In this document: piece after piece, positions 16,877 through 25,967 of the stretch | Position numbering within the stretch: the first letter of the stretch is position 1 | Layout of the letters: the number at the start of each line of letters is the position of its first letter | From: Puia sp. | GTDB lineage: Bacteria; Bacteroidota; Bacteroidia; Chitinophagales; Chitinophagaceae | Length of the DNA: 64,000 bases | Assembly: GCA_031292515.1 (NCBI GenBank) | Contig: JARLGZ010000054.1 | Coordinates: 1-64,000 of the forward strand | Direction: 5' to 3' | Made by a program: the position numbers and the translations under genes | Notes under the pieces: generated by a model | The model's input: only the letters and a program-made list of their open reading frames with translations | Told to the model about the DNA's origin: nothing | Databases searched by the model: none

Positions 16877-19375
16877 ATGGCAAATTTCCCCCTCAAGATC
16901 ATCTTCCGGCATCTCTGGAAAAGCAGGTTATATTCATCCATCAATGTGATCGGGCTGTCGATCGGGATAGCGTGTGCGATGCTGGCGGTCCTCTACTGGA
17001 AGGACGAAAGAAGCTTCGACGACTTTCATAAGAACGGTCCGTATTTGTACCGGGTAACTACTTCGCTGGTCGAAGGTAAAGGAGAAAAGATCCGCAAGAC
17101 AGGCGGTACCGGGCAGGTGCAGGGGCCAGCATTCAAAGCCGCCATTCCCGAGCTATTGGATGTTACACGGGTGATGGGCGGTAATCTTACGGGGGATGTG
17201 ATCGGAAACGACAAGGCGTTGCATCTGCAGATGCTCTTCGCCGATGCAAACTTTTTCAATACTTTCTCTTTTCATTTATTGCGGGGTGATCCCCATACCG
17301 TTCTGGCAGATGCCGGATCGGCCGTTATCACCGAAAGTACGGCGATGAAGTATTTTAATACCCTGGATGTGATCGGCAGGCGGCTTGAATTAAATGCGGA
17401 TCCTTCTGCCCGGCAATTGGGCAGACCGATGCTGATAACGGGTGTTGTACGGGATCCCCCGGCTAATTCATCTATCCGGTTCGATGCCGTTTTCCCGCTA
17501 CAGTTTATGCAGCTGTCCTTCCAGGATGATAGCTGGCTGAATGCCTATCTCGGAACATTTGTACTCATCCGGCCCGGCGCGGACCTAAAAGCCGTCGTAA
17601 AAAAAATGGATGCTGTCTATGCGCTGCATGCAAAAGAGCAGCTCGCCGCCAATTGGAAGAGCTATGGCTTCGATCCCCGGGTAAGCTATGGCCTGCAGGT
17701 AATGAGCGATATCCACCTGGAACCCTTTGCAAAAAGCGGCGCGGAGAATAATGCAGCGGAAGAAGATGGTGTCTCCAACGGAAGCAGCCCGGTCTACTCC
17801 TGGCTTTTTATGGGTATCGCGGTTTTTATTTTGCTGATGGCGGCCATCAATTTTGTCAATATCAGTATCGCCGATTCGTTGAAGAGGGCTAGGGAAGTGG
17901 GCGTGCGGAAGATCGCCGGAGGAAGCCGGTGGCGGATCATCCGGTTGTTTTTGGGAGAGTCTGCCGTATTGTGTTTGTTGGCGTTTGCGCTGGCTGCTCT
18001 CCTGGCAAATGGCGCGATTCCTGACTTCAACCGCTTGACCGGGAGGGAACTTTCCTTGTGGGGCCATTTTGACGGCAGCCTCTTTTTTTGTTTCTCGGGG
18101 CTGCTCGCAACGATCATCTTATTGGCGGGCTATTACCCTGCGAGCGTCTTGTCAAATTTCAAACCGACCGAAGTCCTTTATGGCAGACAAAGGCTGATGG
18201 GTCGTGGCGGCTTTGGCCGTGTCCTGACCGTTGTGCAGTTTTCGCTGGCTGTTTTCCTGCTTATAGCCACGCTGGTCTATTACAGGCAGATGGATTATAT
18301 CCGTACAAAGGATCTTGGCTATAACCCGGGGCAGGTATTGGTGACTTCGATACAGGCAGACGGAGATATAAAAATCTTGAACGATCAATTCAGGAACGAG
18401 CTTGCAAAGGAACCGTCCATTGAGATAGCCTCTTTTGGCGGTGACCGGGCAGGCAGTTCCGAGGTCCGGGTGCATGCGAGTGGCGGAAATAATCAGGCGG
18501 ACGGGGGGGATCAGCCGGGCAGGAAGGAGTCTACGGACCGAACCGTCCTGGCAGTGCACAAAGTGATCGATGAGAATTACCTGCAGCTAATGCAGATACC
18601 CCTCAAAGCAGGTCGTGATCTGTCGGCTGCTTTCCCGGCCGATAAGAGGAACTCGGTTATTGTGAACGAGACCTTTGTACGAGCGGCGGGGCTGGAAGAT
18701 CCCATAGGAGCACAGGTTCAGATAGACCGTTATTTCAATAAAGGGACCGCGACGATCATAGGAGTGGTAAAGGATTTTCATACCGGCTCTCTCAGGGAGA
18801 CCATACAGCCGGTGGTCTTGTTTATGAGCGATTGGTTCGGTGGTTCGATCCGGGTGAAATTTGAGAAGCCCAGGCAACAGGAGGCTATTGCCGCTTTACA
18901 AAATGCCTATCGGAAGATCCTTCCCCGGGCGGTTTACCATTATGATTTCCTGGATGAGCTAAATGCAAAGGAGTATACGCGGGAAGCTCACTGGCAACAG
19001 GTTATCCGTTTCGCGACCGTCCTTTCGATCCTTATTTGTTCTCTGGGATTATTCGGTCTTGCTCATTTATCGACCCGTCAACGGATCAAAGAAATTGGTA
19101 TCCGGAAGGTTTTGGGGGCTTCAGCCGGACAAATTACAGGGCTGCTGGCGGGTAATTTCCTGCGGCTGGTGATCATCGCCTATATCATTGCCGCACCGGT
19201 GGCCTGGATGGTCATGAGCAGGTGGTTGGCAGATTTCGCCTACCGCGTTCCGATGAACGCCGGGATATTCATCCTGGCCGGGGCGATTGCCGCAGCGATA
19301 GCCTTTATCTCGGTAAGCGTTCAGTCGATACTCGCCGCCATCGCCAATCCCGTCGACAGCTTGAGAACCGACTAA
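16877..19375 (+). CDS. MacB/FtsX-type ABC transporter permease
   Basis: The product has 832 residues from the ATG at 16877; the frame extends upstream through a TTG. It begins FPLKIIFRHLWKSRLYSSINVIGLSIGI, the usual first membrane helix of this family, followed by a large periplasmic (MacB_PCD-like) domain. Two sets of FtsX helices follow, with VNISIADSLKRAREVGVRKIAGGSRW and HLSTRQRIKEIGIRKVLGAS coupling loops. Such duplicated permeases act with a separate ATPase to move or extract molecules across the envelope. No ATPase gene is adjacent. A paralogue follows at 19487. Confidence 0.9.
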   Translation: MANFPLKIIFRHLWKSRLYSSINVIGLSIGIACAMLAVLYWKDERSFDDFHKNGPYLYRVTTSLVEGKGEKIRKTGGTGQVQGPAFKAAIPELLDVTRVMGGNLTGDVIGNDKALHLQMLFADANFFNTFSFHLLRGDPHTVLADAGSAVITESTAMKYFNTLDVIGRRLELNADPSARQLGRPMLITGVVRDPPANSSIRFDAVFPLQFMQLSFQDDSWLNAYLGTFVLIRPGADLKAVVKKMDAVYALHAKEQLAANWKSYGFDPRVSYGLQVMSDIHLEPFAKSGAENNAAEEDGVSNGSSPVYSWLFMGIAVFILLMAAINFVNISIADSLKRAREVGVRKIAGGSRWRIIRLFLGESAVLCLLAFALAALLANGAIPDFNRLTGRELSLWGHFDGSLFFCFSGLLATIILLAGYYPASVLSNFKPTEVLYGRQRLMGRGGFGRVLTVVQFSLAVFLLIATLVYYRQMDYIRTKDLGYNPGQVLVTSIQADGDIKILNDQFRNELAKEPSIEIASFGGDRAGSSEVRVHASGGNNQADGGDQPGRKESTDRTVLAVHKVIDENYLQLMQIPLKAGRDLSAAFPADKRNSVIVNETFVRAAGLEDPIGAQVQIDRYFNKGTATIIGVVKDFHTGSLRETIQPVVLFMSDWFGGSIRVKFEKPRQQEAIAALQNAYRKILPRAVYHYDFLDELNAKEYTREAHWQQVIRFATVLSILICSLGLFGLAHLSTRQRIKEIGIRKVLGASAGQITGLLAGNFLRLVIIAYIIAAPVAWMVMSRWLADFAYRVPMNAGIFILAGAIAAAIAFISVSVQSILAAIANPVDSLRTD

Positions 19376-19486
19376 GAACCGGGGAGAAAATGGCCAAAAA
19401 AGGGCGAGACGCAAGAACGAAGAGCGTAAAAAAACAAATTGTCAACGGAAGCCAATAGAACCAGATTATTTCCAAACACGCAGAAA

Positions 19487-21877
19487 ATGTTCAGAAACTA
19501 TTTCAAATCAGCCTTCAGGTATTTATGGAGCCACAAGATCTTTTCGGTCATCAACCTGGTGGGGCTTGCAACGGGGATCTGCGTCTGCTTCTTTGCCTTG
19601 CTATATGTCCGTTTCGAGTTGGGTTATGACAGCTATCACGAGAAAGCCGGCCGGATCTACCGGCTGGTCACGGATGTGAAAACGTCCACCGGAGTAAACT
19701 ATGAGAGCAGTTCGGCCCCGATGGGGCCGGCCATCCAGGCTGCTTTTCCCGAGGTGCAGGCCTCGGCACGGGTATTCCTGGACAACCTGATCATAGAAAA
19801 AGACGATCGGCATTTCAATGATGAGGAGATTGCCTATGCCGATTCATCCTTGTTTTCTGTGTTCACCTTTCCCCTGATCGCCGGCAATCCTGGTACCGCA
19901 TTGAATGCGCCTTATTCGCTTGTCTTGTCGGAAACGGCGGCAAAGAAATATTTCGGAGCAGTGAACCCGGTGGGTAAGACCTTGCTGGTGGAAGGAAGAT
20001 ATCCGGCGCAGGTCACGGCTTTGATGAAAGATATGCCCGCGAATTCTCATTTCCGGACAGATATATTGGTTTCCATGTCGACTCTGTTGCAAGCCTGGAA
20101 CCCCTCGATGGAAAGGAAGTGGGACCGGTTTGGTTTCTATACCTATCTGCTCTTGTCTGAAAATGCCGATGCGGGACGCCTGGCCGGCAAACTGCCCGGG
20201 TTCGTAAACGAACATATGGATCAGCTTCCGGCAAAATATTCCTTGTCCCTGGAGCCGCTCACACGCGTCTATTTGTATGGAAAGGCCAGGGGGCATAGAT
20301 CCGGGTCTTCTATCAGCGGGAATCCCGTCAATCTGTATGTCTTTTCCCTGGTGGCTGCGTTGGTCCTGTTGATCGCCGGTTTCAATTTTGTCAACCTTAC
20401 GACGGCTTTTTCCCTGCAACGGGCGAAAGAAATTGGCGTGCGAAAGGTCTTGGGGGCTTCGAGAAGACAGTTAATGGCGCAGTTCCTCCTCGACGCAATC
20501 TTATTATCCTTGTTGGCCTTTATAGCGGCTTTGCTGTTGTACCTGTTATTCCTGCCTCTTTTCGACCGTTTGTGCGGAAAAACGATTGCGGATCCGGTTG
20601 CCGGCCATCCTCTCTATCTATGCTGGTTGCTGCTGCCGGCCATTTTGGTCGGTCTTCTTGCCGGTGTCTACCCGGCCTTTTTTCTTTCGGGTTTTGAGCC
20701 CATCAGCACGTTAAAGGGGGGATTTGTCCGCGGATCGAAGGGCTTGCTCCTTCGAAAAACGCTGGTGGTCACCCAGTTCTCGCTGTCGATCGGCCTGATC
20801 ATCGCGACCCTTGTGATCCATTCTCAGCTCGATTTTATGAAGAACGGGCAATTGGGTTTTAAGAAGACGCATAACCTGGTCGTAGACTTTCATTTTGACG
20901 GTCGGCTCATCGAACATGGGGAGGCCATCAAGCAGCGATTGCTGGATATTCCGGGTATCAGCGCCGCCACGATTTCCTCCGGCATACCGGGAAGGGCCAA
21001 CCGGGTACTCGACACGAAAATTGAGAATGCGGACAGGAATATGCAGGATCTTCAATGGGAGCCTTATTTTATCGACTATGATTTTTTCAGGCAGTACCAG
21101 ATTGGCATAGTCGTGGGGCGTCCTTTCTCGACCGCGTTTGCCACCGATTCGTCGGGCGCCATGCTGATCAACGAATCGGCGGTCAAGAGTCTTGGCTATC
21201 ACGATCCGCATGATGCGATCGGCCGGCATTTCTCACAGGCGGGCCGTAAGGGAGTGATCATCGGGGTGGTAAAGGATTTTCATGTGCATTCTTTCCGCGA
21301 AGCGGTGCCGCCGCTGACCTTTCAGTTGGGGGGCGGGTATTCCACTTTTCTGACCCTGGAGTTGTCCTACCCCAATCCCGCCGCGACGATCGCCACGCTT
21401 GAAAATGTCTGGAGGCATCTCCTGCCGGATCTGCCGCTCGTTTGGTTTTTTGGGGATGAGACTTATGATGCTCAATATATCGGCGAAGAACGTTTTGGCG
21501 CTCTCTTTATTTGTTTTGCATCGCTGGCCATCCTCATCTCCTGTCTGGGGCTTTTGGGGCTATCGGCTTTCAATACCCTGCAGCGGACAAAGGAGATCGG
21601 GGTTCGCAAAATACTGGGCGCCTCCGCGGGCAGCATCGTCCGGACACTATCGGCTGACTTTCTCAAATTGATTGGCATAGCCTTCCTCCTGGCCGCCCCG
21701 CTCGCCTGGCTGCTGATGGACAAATGGCTGGAGCGATTCTCTTACCGGGTAACGCTATCGGGGTGGGCTTTTGCGCTGGCCGGACTGACCGCCGTGGGAG
21801 TAGCCTTTTTAACAATAGGCTTCCAGACCGTCCGGGCGGCCCTTGCCAACCCTGTCGACAGTCTGAAAGCGCTCTGA
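19487..21877 (+). CDS. MacB/FtsX-type ABC transporter permease, second copy
   Basis: The 796-residue product starts MFRNYFKSAFRYLWSHKIFSVINLVGLATGI. The frame reaches back to a TTG at 19439, but the ATG suits the family. It has the same architecture as the preceding gene, with coupling loops FSLQRAKEIGVRKVLGASRRQ and NTLQRTKEIGVRKILGASAG. The gap to the upstream gene is about 110 bp, so the two probably form one unit. They are clearly diverged paralogues rather than a recent duplication. The ATPase partner must be elsewhere. Confidence 0.9.
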   Translation: MFRNYFKSAFRYLWSHKIFSVINLVGLATGICVCFFALLYVRFELGYDSYHEKAGRIYRLVTDVKTSTGVNYESSSAPMGPAIQAAFPEVQASARVFLDNLIIEKDDRHFNDEEIAYADSSLFSVFTFPLIAGNPGTALNAPYSLVLSETAAKKYFGAVNPVGKTLLVEGRYPAQVTALMKDMPANSHFRTDILVSMSTLLQAWNPSMERKWDRFGFYTYLLLSENADAGRLAGKLPGFVNEHMDQLPAKYSLSLEPLTRVYLYGKARGHRSGSSISGNPVNLYVFSLVAALVLLIAGFNFVNLTTAFSLQRAKEIGVRKVLGASRRQLMAQFLLDAILLSLLAFIAALLLYLLFLPLFDRLCGKTIADPVAGHPLYLCWLLLPAILVGLLAGVYPAFFLSGFEPISTLKGGFVRGSKGLLLRKTLVVTQFSLSIGLIIATLVIHSQLDFMKNGQLGFKKTHNLVVDFHFDGRLIEHGEAIKQRLLDIPGISAATISSGIPGRANRVLDTKIENADRNMQDLQWEPYFIDYDFFRQYQIGIVVGRPFSTAFATDSSGAMLINESAVKSLGYHDPHDAIGRHFSQAGRKGVIIGVVKDFHVHSFREAVPPLTFQLGGGYSTFLTLELSYPNPAATIATLENVWRHLLPDLPLVWFFGDETYDAQYIGEERFGALFICFASLAILISCLGLLGLSAFNTLQRTKEIGVRKILGASAGSIVRTLSADFLKLIGIAFLLAAPLAWLLMDKWLERFSYRVTLSGWAFALAGLTAVGVAFLTIGFQTVRAALANPVDSLKAL

Positions 21878-21892
21878 GAAATAGGAGAGACT

Positions 21893-22642
21893 TTATAAAC
21901 CGCCGGACGGGGTGATCTTATCTCCGGTAATCCAGCCGGCAGCGTCGGATGCCAGGAACACCACAGCGGCTGCGATGTCTTCCGGCTGACCCAGGCGACC
22001 GAGCGGGGTAGAGGCTACCAGCGCCTTTTCGAAATCGCTGCCGATCATGCCAACCCGGTGTGTGCCTTCTGTTTCCGTCGCCCCCGGAGCGATTGTATTT
22101 ACCCTGATCTTTCGCGGCGCCAGTTCTTTGGCATGAGCCTTTGTAAGGGTATCCACAGCACCCTTCGTGGCCGCGTATACACTCATGTTGGCGCCCGGAT
22201 TGGAGCTCACTACCGAACTGATATTGATGATGCTGCCGCCGGTTTCCGGGAAATGTTTCAAGGCCTCCCGGGTTGTCAGGATGGGCCCGAGTACATTGAT
22301 GTCGAATTGACGATGAAATTCCGCTTCGGTAATCGTTTCCACCGGGTCAAATTGGTAGACGCCCGCATTGTTGACGACGACATTGACGATTCCAAACGCT
22401 TTTTTCGCGTCTTCAAAAAGCCGTTTCACGTCGGCGGCCTTATCCACGTTGCCCTGGATGGCGATCGCTTTTCCACCTGCGGCTGTAATTTGTTTCACTA
22501 CGAGATCCGCCCCATCCTTACCATTCGAGTAATTGACCACCACGCTCGCGCCTTCCGCAGCCAGCCCCCTGGCTATGCCTGCCCCGATGCCCTTGGATGC
22601 CCCGGTGACGATTGCTACTTTTCCTGCTAGTTTTAAATCCAT
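21893..22642 (-). CDS. SDR-family oxidoreductase (FabG-like)
   Basis: This is a 249-residue classical short-chain dehydrogenase. TGASKGIGAGIA is the NAD(P)-binding glycine motif, NNAG follows, then the catalytic Ser (NISSVVSS) and YAATK for Tyr and Lys. The C-terminus ITGDKITPSGGL is a slight variant of the usual ITGQ...DGG. The gene faces the permeases tail to tail and is read in the same direction as an ArsR gene upstream, with a 24-bp palindrome between. It may be controlled by that regulator. The substrate is unknown. Confidence 0.85.
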   Translation of the reverse strand: MDLKLAGKVAIVTGASKGIGAGIARGLAAEGASVVVNYSNGKDGADLVVKQITAAGGKAIAIQGNVDKAADVKRLFEDAKKAFGIVNVVVNNAGVYQFDPVETITEAEFHRQFDINVLGPILTTREALKHFPETGGSIINISSVVSSNPGANMSVYAATKGAVDTLTKAHAKELAPRKIRVNTIAPGATETEGTHRVGMIGSDFEKALVASTPLGRLGQPEDIAAAVVFLASDAAGWITGDKITPSGGL

Positions 22643-22727
22643 TTTTTTAGAGTTTTTTTAGAGTTTTTTGAAAGTTTTGATGAGAGATTTTGTTCAGAAT
22701 TTTGATGAATGGGTCTTATTTAAAACT

Positions 22728-22751
22728 ATTTATTTAAATATTTGAATAAAT
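22728..22751. promoter_or_regulatory. 24-bp near-perfect palindrome, candidate ArsR operator
   Basis: ATTTATTTAAAT is followed directly by ATTTGAATAAAT, the reverse complement with one G-T position. It lies about 86 bp upstream of the SDR gene. ArsR-family regulators bind long AT-rich imperfect 12-12 palindromes of this kind, and an ArsR gene is adjacent, so it is a reasonable target. The link is inferred. Confidence 0.45.
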
Positions 22752-22885
22752 GTTCGACGGGATATCGGGGACTAGAACTACTGTTCAACCACAGCCACCC
22801 CGATGCTTTTCTTCAGGCCATCCCGCCAAACAGGACGCCCGCTAAACACGACATCCCTCTGAACAGGACAAGCATTTAAACACTC

Positions 22886-22913
22886 AAACACATTTAAATG
22901 TTTAAATGTGTTT
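22886..22913. repeat. 28-bp palindrome behind the ArsR gene
   Basis: AAACACATTTAAA and TTTAAATGTGTTT, 13-bp perfect arms, flank a TG centre. It lies about 12 bp past the ArsR stop, so it could terminate that transcript or serve as a second operator for the SDR gene. A further ATTTAAACACTCAAACA stretch precedes it. Confidence 0.55.
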
Positions 22914-22924
22914 TCGATATTTTT

Positions 22925-23197
22925 TTAACCCTTGATTTCCTTCAAAAAATTCATGTATTCCGCAATTACCTTTTTGTCGATGGTATATTTGATGTTTCGG
23001 CCTTCCTTTTCTGGGATTAGCAGGCCCGCATCGACGAGTTGTTTGATATGATGGGAAACGGCGGATTGTGTCAGGTCGATGAGTTCGCAGATATCCGCGC
23101 ATTGCATCCAGTCCTGTTTCGTCACCGACTGTAATATTTTTATCCGGTGAGGATCTCCTAATGCCTTCGAAATTCGTTCGATATCCTTGTTGTTCAT
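22925..23197 (-). CDS. ArsR-family transcriptional regulator
   Basis: This is a 90-residue winged-helix protein beginning MNNKDIERISKALGDPHRIKIL. It continues with ICELIDLTQSAVSHHIKQLVDAGLLIPEKEGRNIKYTI, the recognition helix and wing of ArsR repressors. No Cys-x-Cys metal site is present in the DNA-binding helix; its few cysteines are scattered (MQCADICEL). It may be a non-metal sensor of the kind often found beside SDR genes. The frame extends upstream to 23236, but the family begins at the ATG chosen here. Confidence 0.85.
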   Translation of the reverse strand: MNNKDIERISKALGDPHRIKILQSVTKQDWMQCADICELIDLTQSAVSHHIKQLVDAGLLIPEKEGRNIKYTIDKKVIAEYMNFLKEIKG

Positions 23198-23211
23198 CGT
23201 ATGGGAAAATG

Positions 23212-23219
23212 CAAATATA
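23212..23219 (-). promoter_or_regulatory. Candidate -7 box of the ArsR gene
   Basis: The minus strand reads TATATTTG, fitting TAnnTTTG, 14 bp upstream of the ATG at 23197. That predicts a very short 5' leader. It supports the internal start over the one at 23236. Confidence 0.4.
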
Positions 23220-23244
23220 TCTATAAGATCAAACAATCTGTATT

Positions 23245-24057
23245 TTATAGGGGAGATACCATAGAGGGAGCTACCCCGTAAACTTTCTTAAAAGCATAAG
23301 AGAAATGTGAAAGGTCTTCAAATCCCAGGTCCAGGTATATTTCGGAAGCTTTCCTGCCTTTTTCCCGGATAAGATAATATGCCTCCTTCAGGCGCCTCTG
23401 TTGCAGCCAGCGTTTCGGGGACATATTATAAATCTTTTCAAAATCTCTTTTGAAGGTCGCAAGGCTGCGGCCCGTCAGATAGGCAAAGCGGCTCAATTCA
23501 ACATTATATCTGTAATGTTCGTTCATATAGGCTTCGAGGTCTATTTTCCCCGGCTCGCTGAAATCAAATAATATGTTCTTTAAAGCAGGGTGGGTTTCCA
23601 GCAGGATCAGGATCGCTTCTTTGACCTTCGTGTCCGTAAGGGCCTTGCTGACCGTGCGGGCAGTATCCAGGTAGGGGGTAAGAGAGTCGATATAATTTGT
23701 AAAAAGAGGATTGGATGGCAGCAGCAGGGTGGCTTCCCCGGTGTAAGGGCGATCCACCTGCAGCTTATGTTCTTCGCTGACGGCGTGCAGGGTGTCGGGG
23801 TCCATCGATACGGAAATGGAACGGTATTCTCCACCTGGCGGCGGGAATTTGGTGTACTTCGACAATTGATTCCTCCTGAAGAACCTAAAATCACCCTCCT
23901 TAAAGACATAAGACTTTCCGCCAACCGAAATCTCCGAACTGCCGGAGAAAATATACCCGAACACGTGTTCGGGTATAAAGGATTCTCCCTCTGTACTCTT
24001 CTTTGAGTAACAGGAGTATAAAATGTGAGGCCGCTGTTTTTCTGCTGGGTCACCCAT
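23245..24057 (-). CDS. AraC-family transcriptional regulator
   Basis: From 24057 this gives 270 residues. The N-terminal half is a cupin-like sensing domain (EHVFGYIFSGSSEISVGGKSYVFKEGDFRFFRRNQLSKY). The C-terminal ~100 residues carry two HTH units: LSRFAYLTGRSLATFKRDFEKIYNMSPKRWLQQRRLKEA and SEIYLDLGFEDLSHFSYAFKKVYGVAPS. It lies between the ArsR gene and the second SDR gene and probably controls the latter, as such pairs often occur together. The frame reaches 24099, but a TACATTTG box directly ahead of 24057 favours the shorter form. Confidence 0.85.
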   Translation of the reverse strand: MGDPAEKQRPHILYSCYSKKSTEGESFIPEHVFGYIFSGSSEISVGGKSYVFKEGDFRFFRRNQLSKYTKFPPPGGEYRSISVSMDPDTLHAVSEEHKLQVDRPYTGEATLLLPSNPLFTNYIDSLTPYLDTARTVSKALTDTKVKEAILILLETHPALKNILFDFSEPGKIDLEAYMNEHYRYNVELSRFAYLTGRSLATFKRDFEKIYNMSPKRWLQQRRLKEAYYLIREKGRKASEIYLDLGFEDLSHFSYAFKKVYGVAPSMVSPL

Positions 24058-24063
24058 AAAAAT

Positions 24064-24071
24064 CAAATGTA
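24064..24071 (-). promoter_or_regulatory. Candidate -7 box of the AraC-type regulator
   Basis: The minus strand reads TACATTTG, a good TAnnTTTG match, ending six bases before the ATG at 24057. The transcript would start at or next to the ATG, so the mRNA would be nearly leaderless. Confidence 0.4.
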
Positions 24072-24124
24072 GGAAAACCGGGTTATCGAAAAATCCCAAT
24101 CCTGTTTATCAGGCCCCCTGGTAT

Positions 24125-25012
24125 TTATTGAGTCGTTCCGCCCGTCAGTTTTTTACCATACGCGGTTTCGAGGAAATTAACGGCGTCATCATGATCCGTA
24201 GAGAGGCTGACCGGCTCCCAGGCTTCCATTTCTACTTTCCTTGCCGCGTCCGCCTGCTTTAGCAGGGCGATGGCTTCGCTGCCGAGAACCAGGTGGACGG
24301 GAGGTTCGGGATGGTCGGCCAGGTCGATCATCGCTTTTGCTGCCTTGTCCGGGTCGCCGACAGGGAGATGCTTTCTGTTTTTGAGATAATCCGCTACCCA
24401 ATCGACGGTCGTTTCATAGCCTTCGACGTGTTTTGCGAAGCTCATCGAGGCGCCACCCCAATCGGTCCGGAACCCGCCCGGTTCGACGGAGGTGACAAAG
24501 ATACCAAGTGGCTTCACCTCTTTAGCCAGTGCCTCGGTGAAACCACCCAAACCGAACTTGGCGGCCTGGTACATTGTCAGACCCGCGTTGCCGATCCGGC
24601 CTCCGATCGAACTGATCTGGAGGATACGACCCGAGTGTTGTTTGCGCATATAGGGGAGAATGGCGCGGGTGATCTCTATGGGTGCGTACAGGTTCGTATC
24701 CAGCTGGCTGCGGACCTGGTCTTCTGTGAAAGCTTCGGCGGCGCCGGTAATCCCAAATCCTGCATTGTTGACCAGGACGTCGATCTTCCCGAAGTGTTTT
24801 ATGGTATCGTCCACGGCCTTGCGGATCTCTTCATATCGGGTCACGTCCAACTGTATGGGATAGATAAGACCCGGGTATTTTTCCACCAGGTCATCTAACC
24901 GCCGCGGATCCCTGGCGGTGGCGGCGACCCGGTCGCCTTTTGCGAGTACTGCTTCCGTGAGGCTGCGTCCCAGTCCCCTGGAACTGCCCGTGATAAACCA
25001 AACCTTTGTCAT
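24125..25012 (-). CDS. SDR-family oxidoreductase
   Basis: This is a 295-residue short-chain dehydrogenase starting MTKVWFITGSSRGLGRSL; a start seven codons upstream is possible. It has NNAGFG, the catalytic Ser in QISSIGG and YQAAK for Tyr and Lys, followed by a longer C-terminal part with EPGGFRTDW and a dimer or substrate region. It is the type common next to AraC regulators in soil bacteria. Substrate and pathway are unknown. Confidence 0.85.
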   Translation of the reverse strand: MTKVWFITGSSRGLGRSLTEAVLAKGDRVAATARDPRRLDDLVEKYPGLIYPIQLDVTRYEEIRKAVDDTIKHFGKIDVLVNNAGFGITGAAEAFTEDQVRSQLDTNLYAPIEITRAILPYMRKQHSGRILQISSIGGRIGNAGLTMYQAAKFGLGGFTEALAKEVKPLGIFVTSVEPGGFRTDWGGASMSFAKHVEGYETTVDWVADYLKNRKHLPVGDPDKAAKAMIDLADHPEPPVHLVLGSEAIALLKQADAARKVEMEAWEPVSLSTDHDDAVNFLETAYGKKLTGGTTQ

Positions 25013-25327
25013 TTTATTTGTGTTTGTTTCCACAAAGTTCCTTCAATTATCGGGCAATGGCTTTGTTGGAAAGCTCAAACTTGTTTGTTGCGCGGCTCAA
25101 ATAGCTTGAAAAGACGCAGTTCGATCGAGTAGCAACGTGGGAATAAAACAAATGATGGGTAATCTGTTGATAATGCGGGTGGTGTGGTAGTATAACAGCG
25201 GGAGCGTGGTAGTGGCGGTGTAATAGTGGTGGTAGCGTGGTACTGGCGGCGGATTGGTAATTGACTAAGGGGGGCGGCAACAATGAAGAGCGGTTTGTGT
25301 AGAATGAAAAGCGGCCCACCGGTGAAG

Positions 25328-25368
25328 GCCTCCTGCTAAATAGGCGACTAATCGGAATTTAGCAGGAG
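25328..25368. repeat. Long perfect hairpin, 13-bp arms
   Basis: CCTCCTGCTAAAT pairs exactly with ATTTAGCAGGAGG around a 15-base loop. There is no T-run on either side, so it is not a typical intrinsic terminator. A partial copy of the arm (CTTCCTCCTGCAATAGAG) appears near 25847. Confidence 0.7.
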
Positions 25369-25508
25369 GGTACTGGATTGAAAAACTGGGTCATTCGATT
25401 GGATTTGGATACTGCTTAGGGTCTTTCCCGGCCCGCCTGCTCTGCAGCTTCGGTAGCCGTGATGGACATTGGATTTGTCAATTCATTTCACCGTTACGGA
25501 TCTGGTCA

Positions 25509-25660
25509 TTCAGGATATTGGCGGTTTTCCGGTCTTTCAGGATATTGGCGGTTTTCCGGTCTTTCAGGATCTTGGTCGGTTTCTCCGGATCTTGGACGGT
25601 TTAGGATTTGGATGGTCTTTCAGGATCTTTGGACGGTCTTTCAGGGTTTTCGGATCTGTT
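25509..25660. repeat. 27-bp tandem repeat, decaying
   Basis: The unit starts TTCAGGATATTGGCGG and ends TTTTCCGGTCT. Copies at 25509-25535 and 25536-25562 are identical. From 25563 the copies diverge and shorten, with CAGGATCTTTGGACGG-like words. It is open on the plus strand, but the translation is only the repeat itself. Confidence 0.75.
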
Positions 25661-25967
25661 TTTCGTCAGGATAATGGATCTTAAAAAAAGAAAAAAAGAA
25701 GTTGACTGATATTGGATTTTTGGAATTTCCTGGATATTGGATATTGGTGGTCTTTCCGGATACTGAAAATGATATTGGTTTTTTTGGATATTGGGATGAT
25801 TGATATTATCAATCAACTTCTGGATCAAAAGTAGTTACCGGAGCTTCCTCCTGCAATAGAGATTTTGCCTTATTTTCGGCTGGCAGTAAATACTAACGAA
25901 TTCGTAATCAATACAAAATAAGTTCGGAAATATACGAACACGGCTTCGTATTAACGACATGTCCCCC

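Larger units (their letters stand above)
25013..25967. other. Gene-free repeat-rich stretch
   Basis: No convincing gene lies in these ~950 bp. It contains a degenerate GTGGTAGTGGCGG-like stretch (about 25180-25260), a strong hairpin (25328-25368), a 27-bp tandem repeat that decays downstream (25509-25660), and a run of GGATATTGG-like words to about 25835. Both flanking genes are on the minus strand and point the same way, so this is the region upstream of the SDR gene and downstream of the beta-synthase gene. Confidence 0.6.

Noticed and set aside
16877-21877. Complete MacB-type export system
   Set aside because: Both genes are permeases only; no ATPase, membrane-fusion protein or TolC-like gene is adjacent.
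25459-25674. Plus-strand frames coding repeated YWRFSGLSG
   Set aside because: The translation is only the 27-bp DNA repeat; two frames are open over the same stretch and no start signal is seen.
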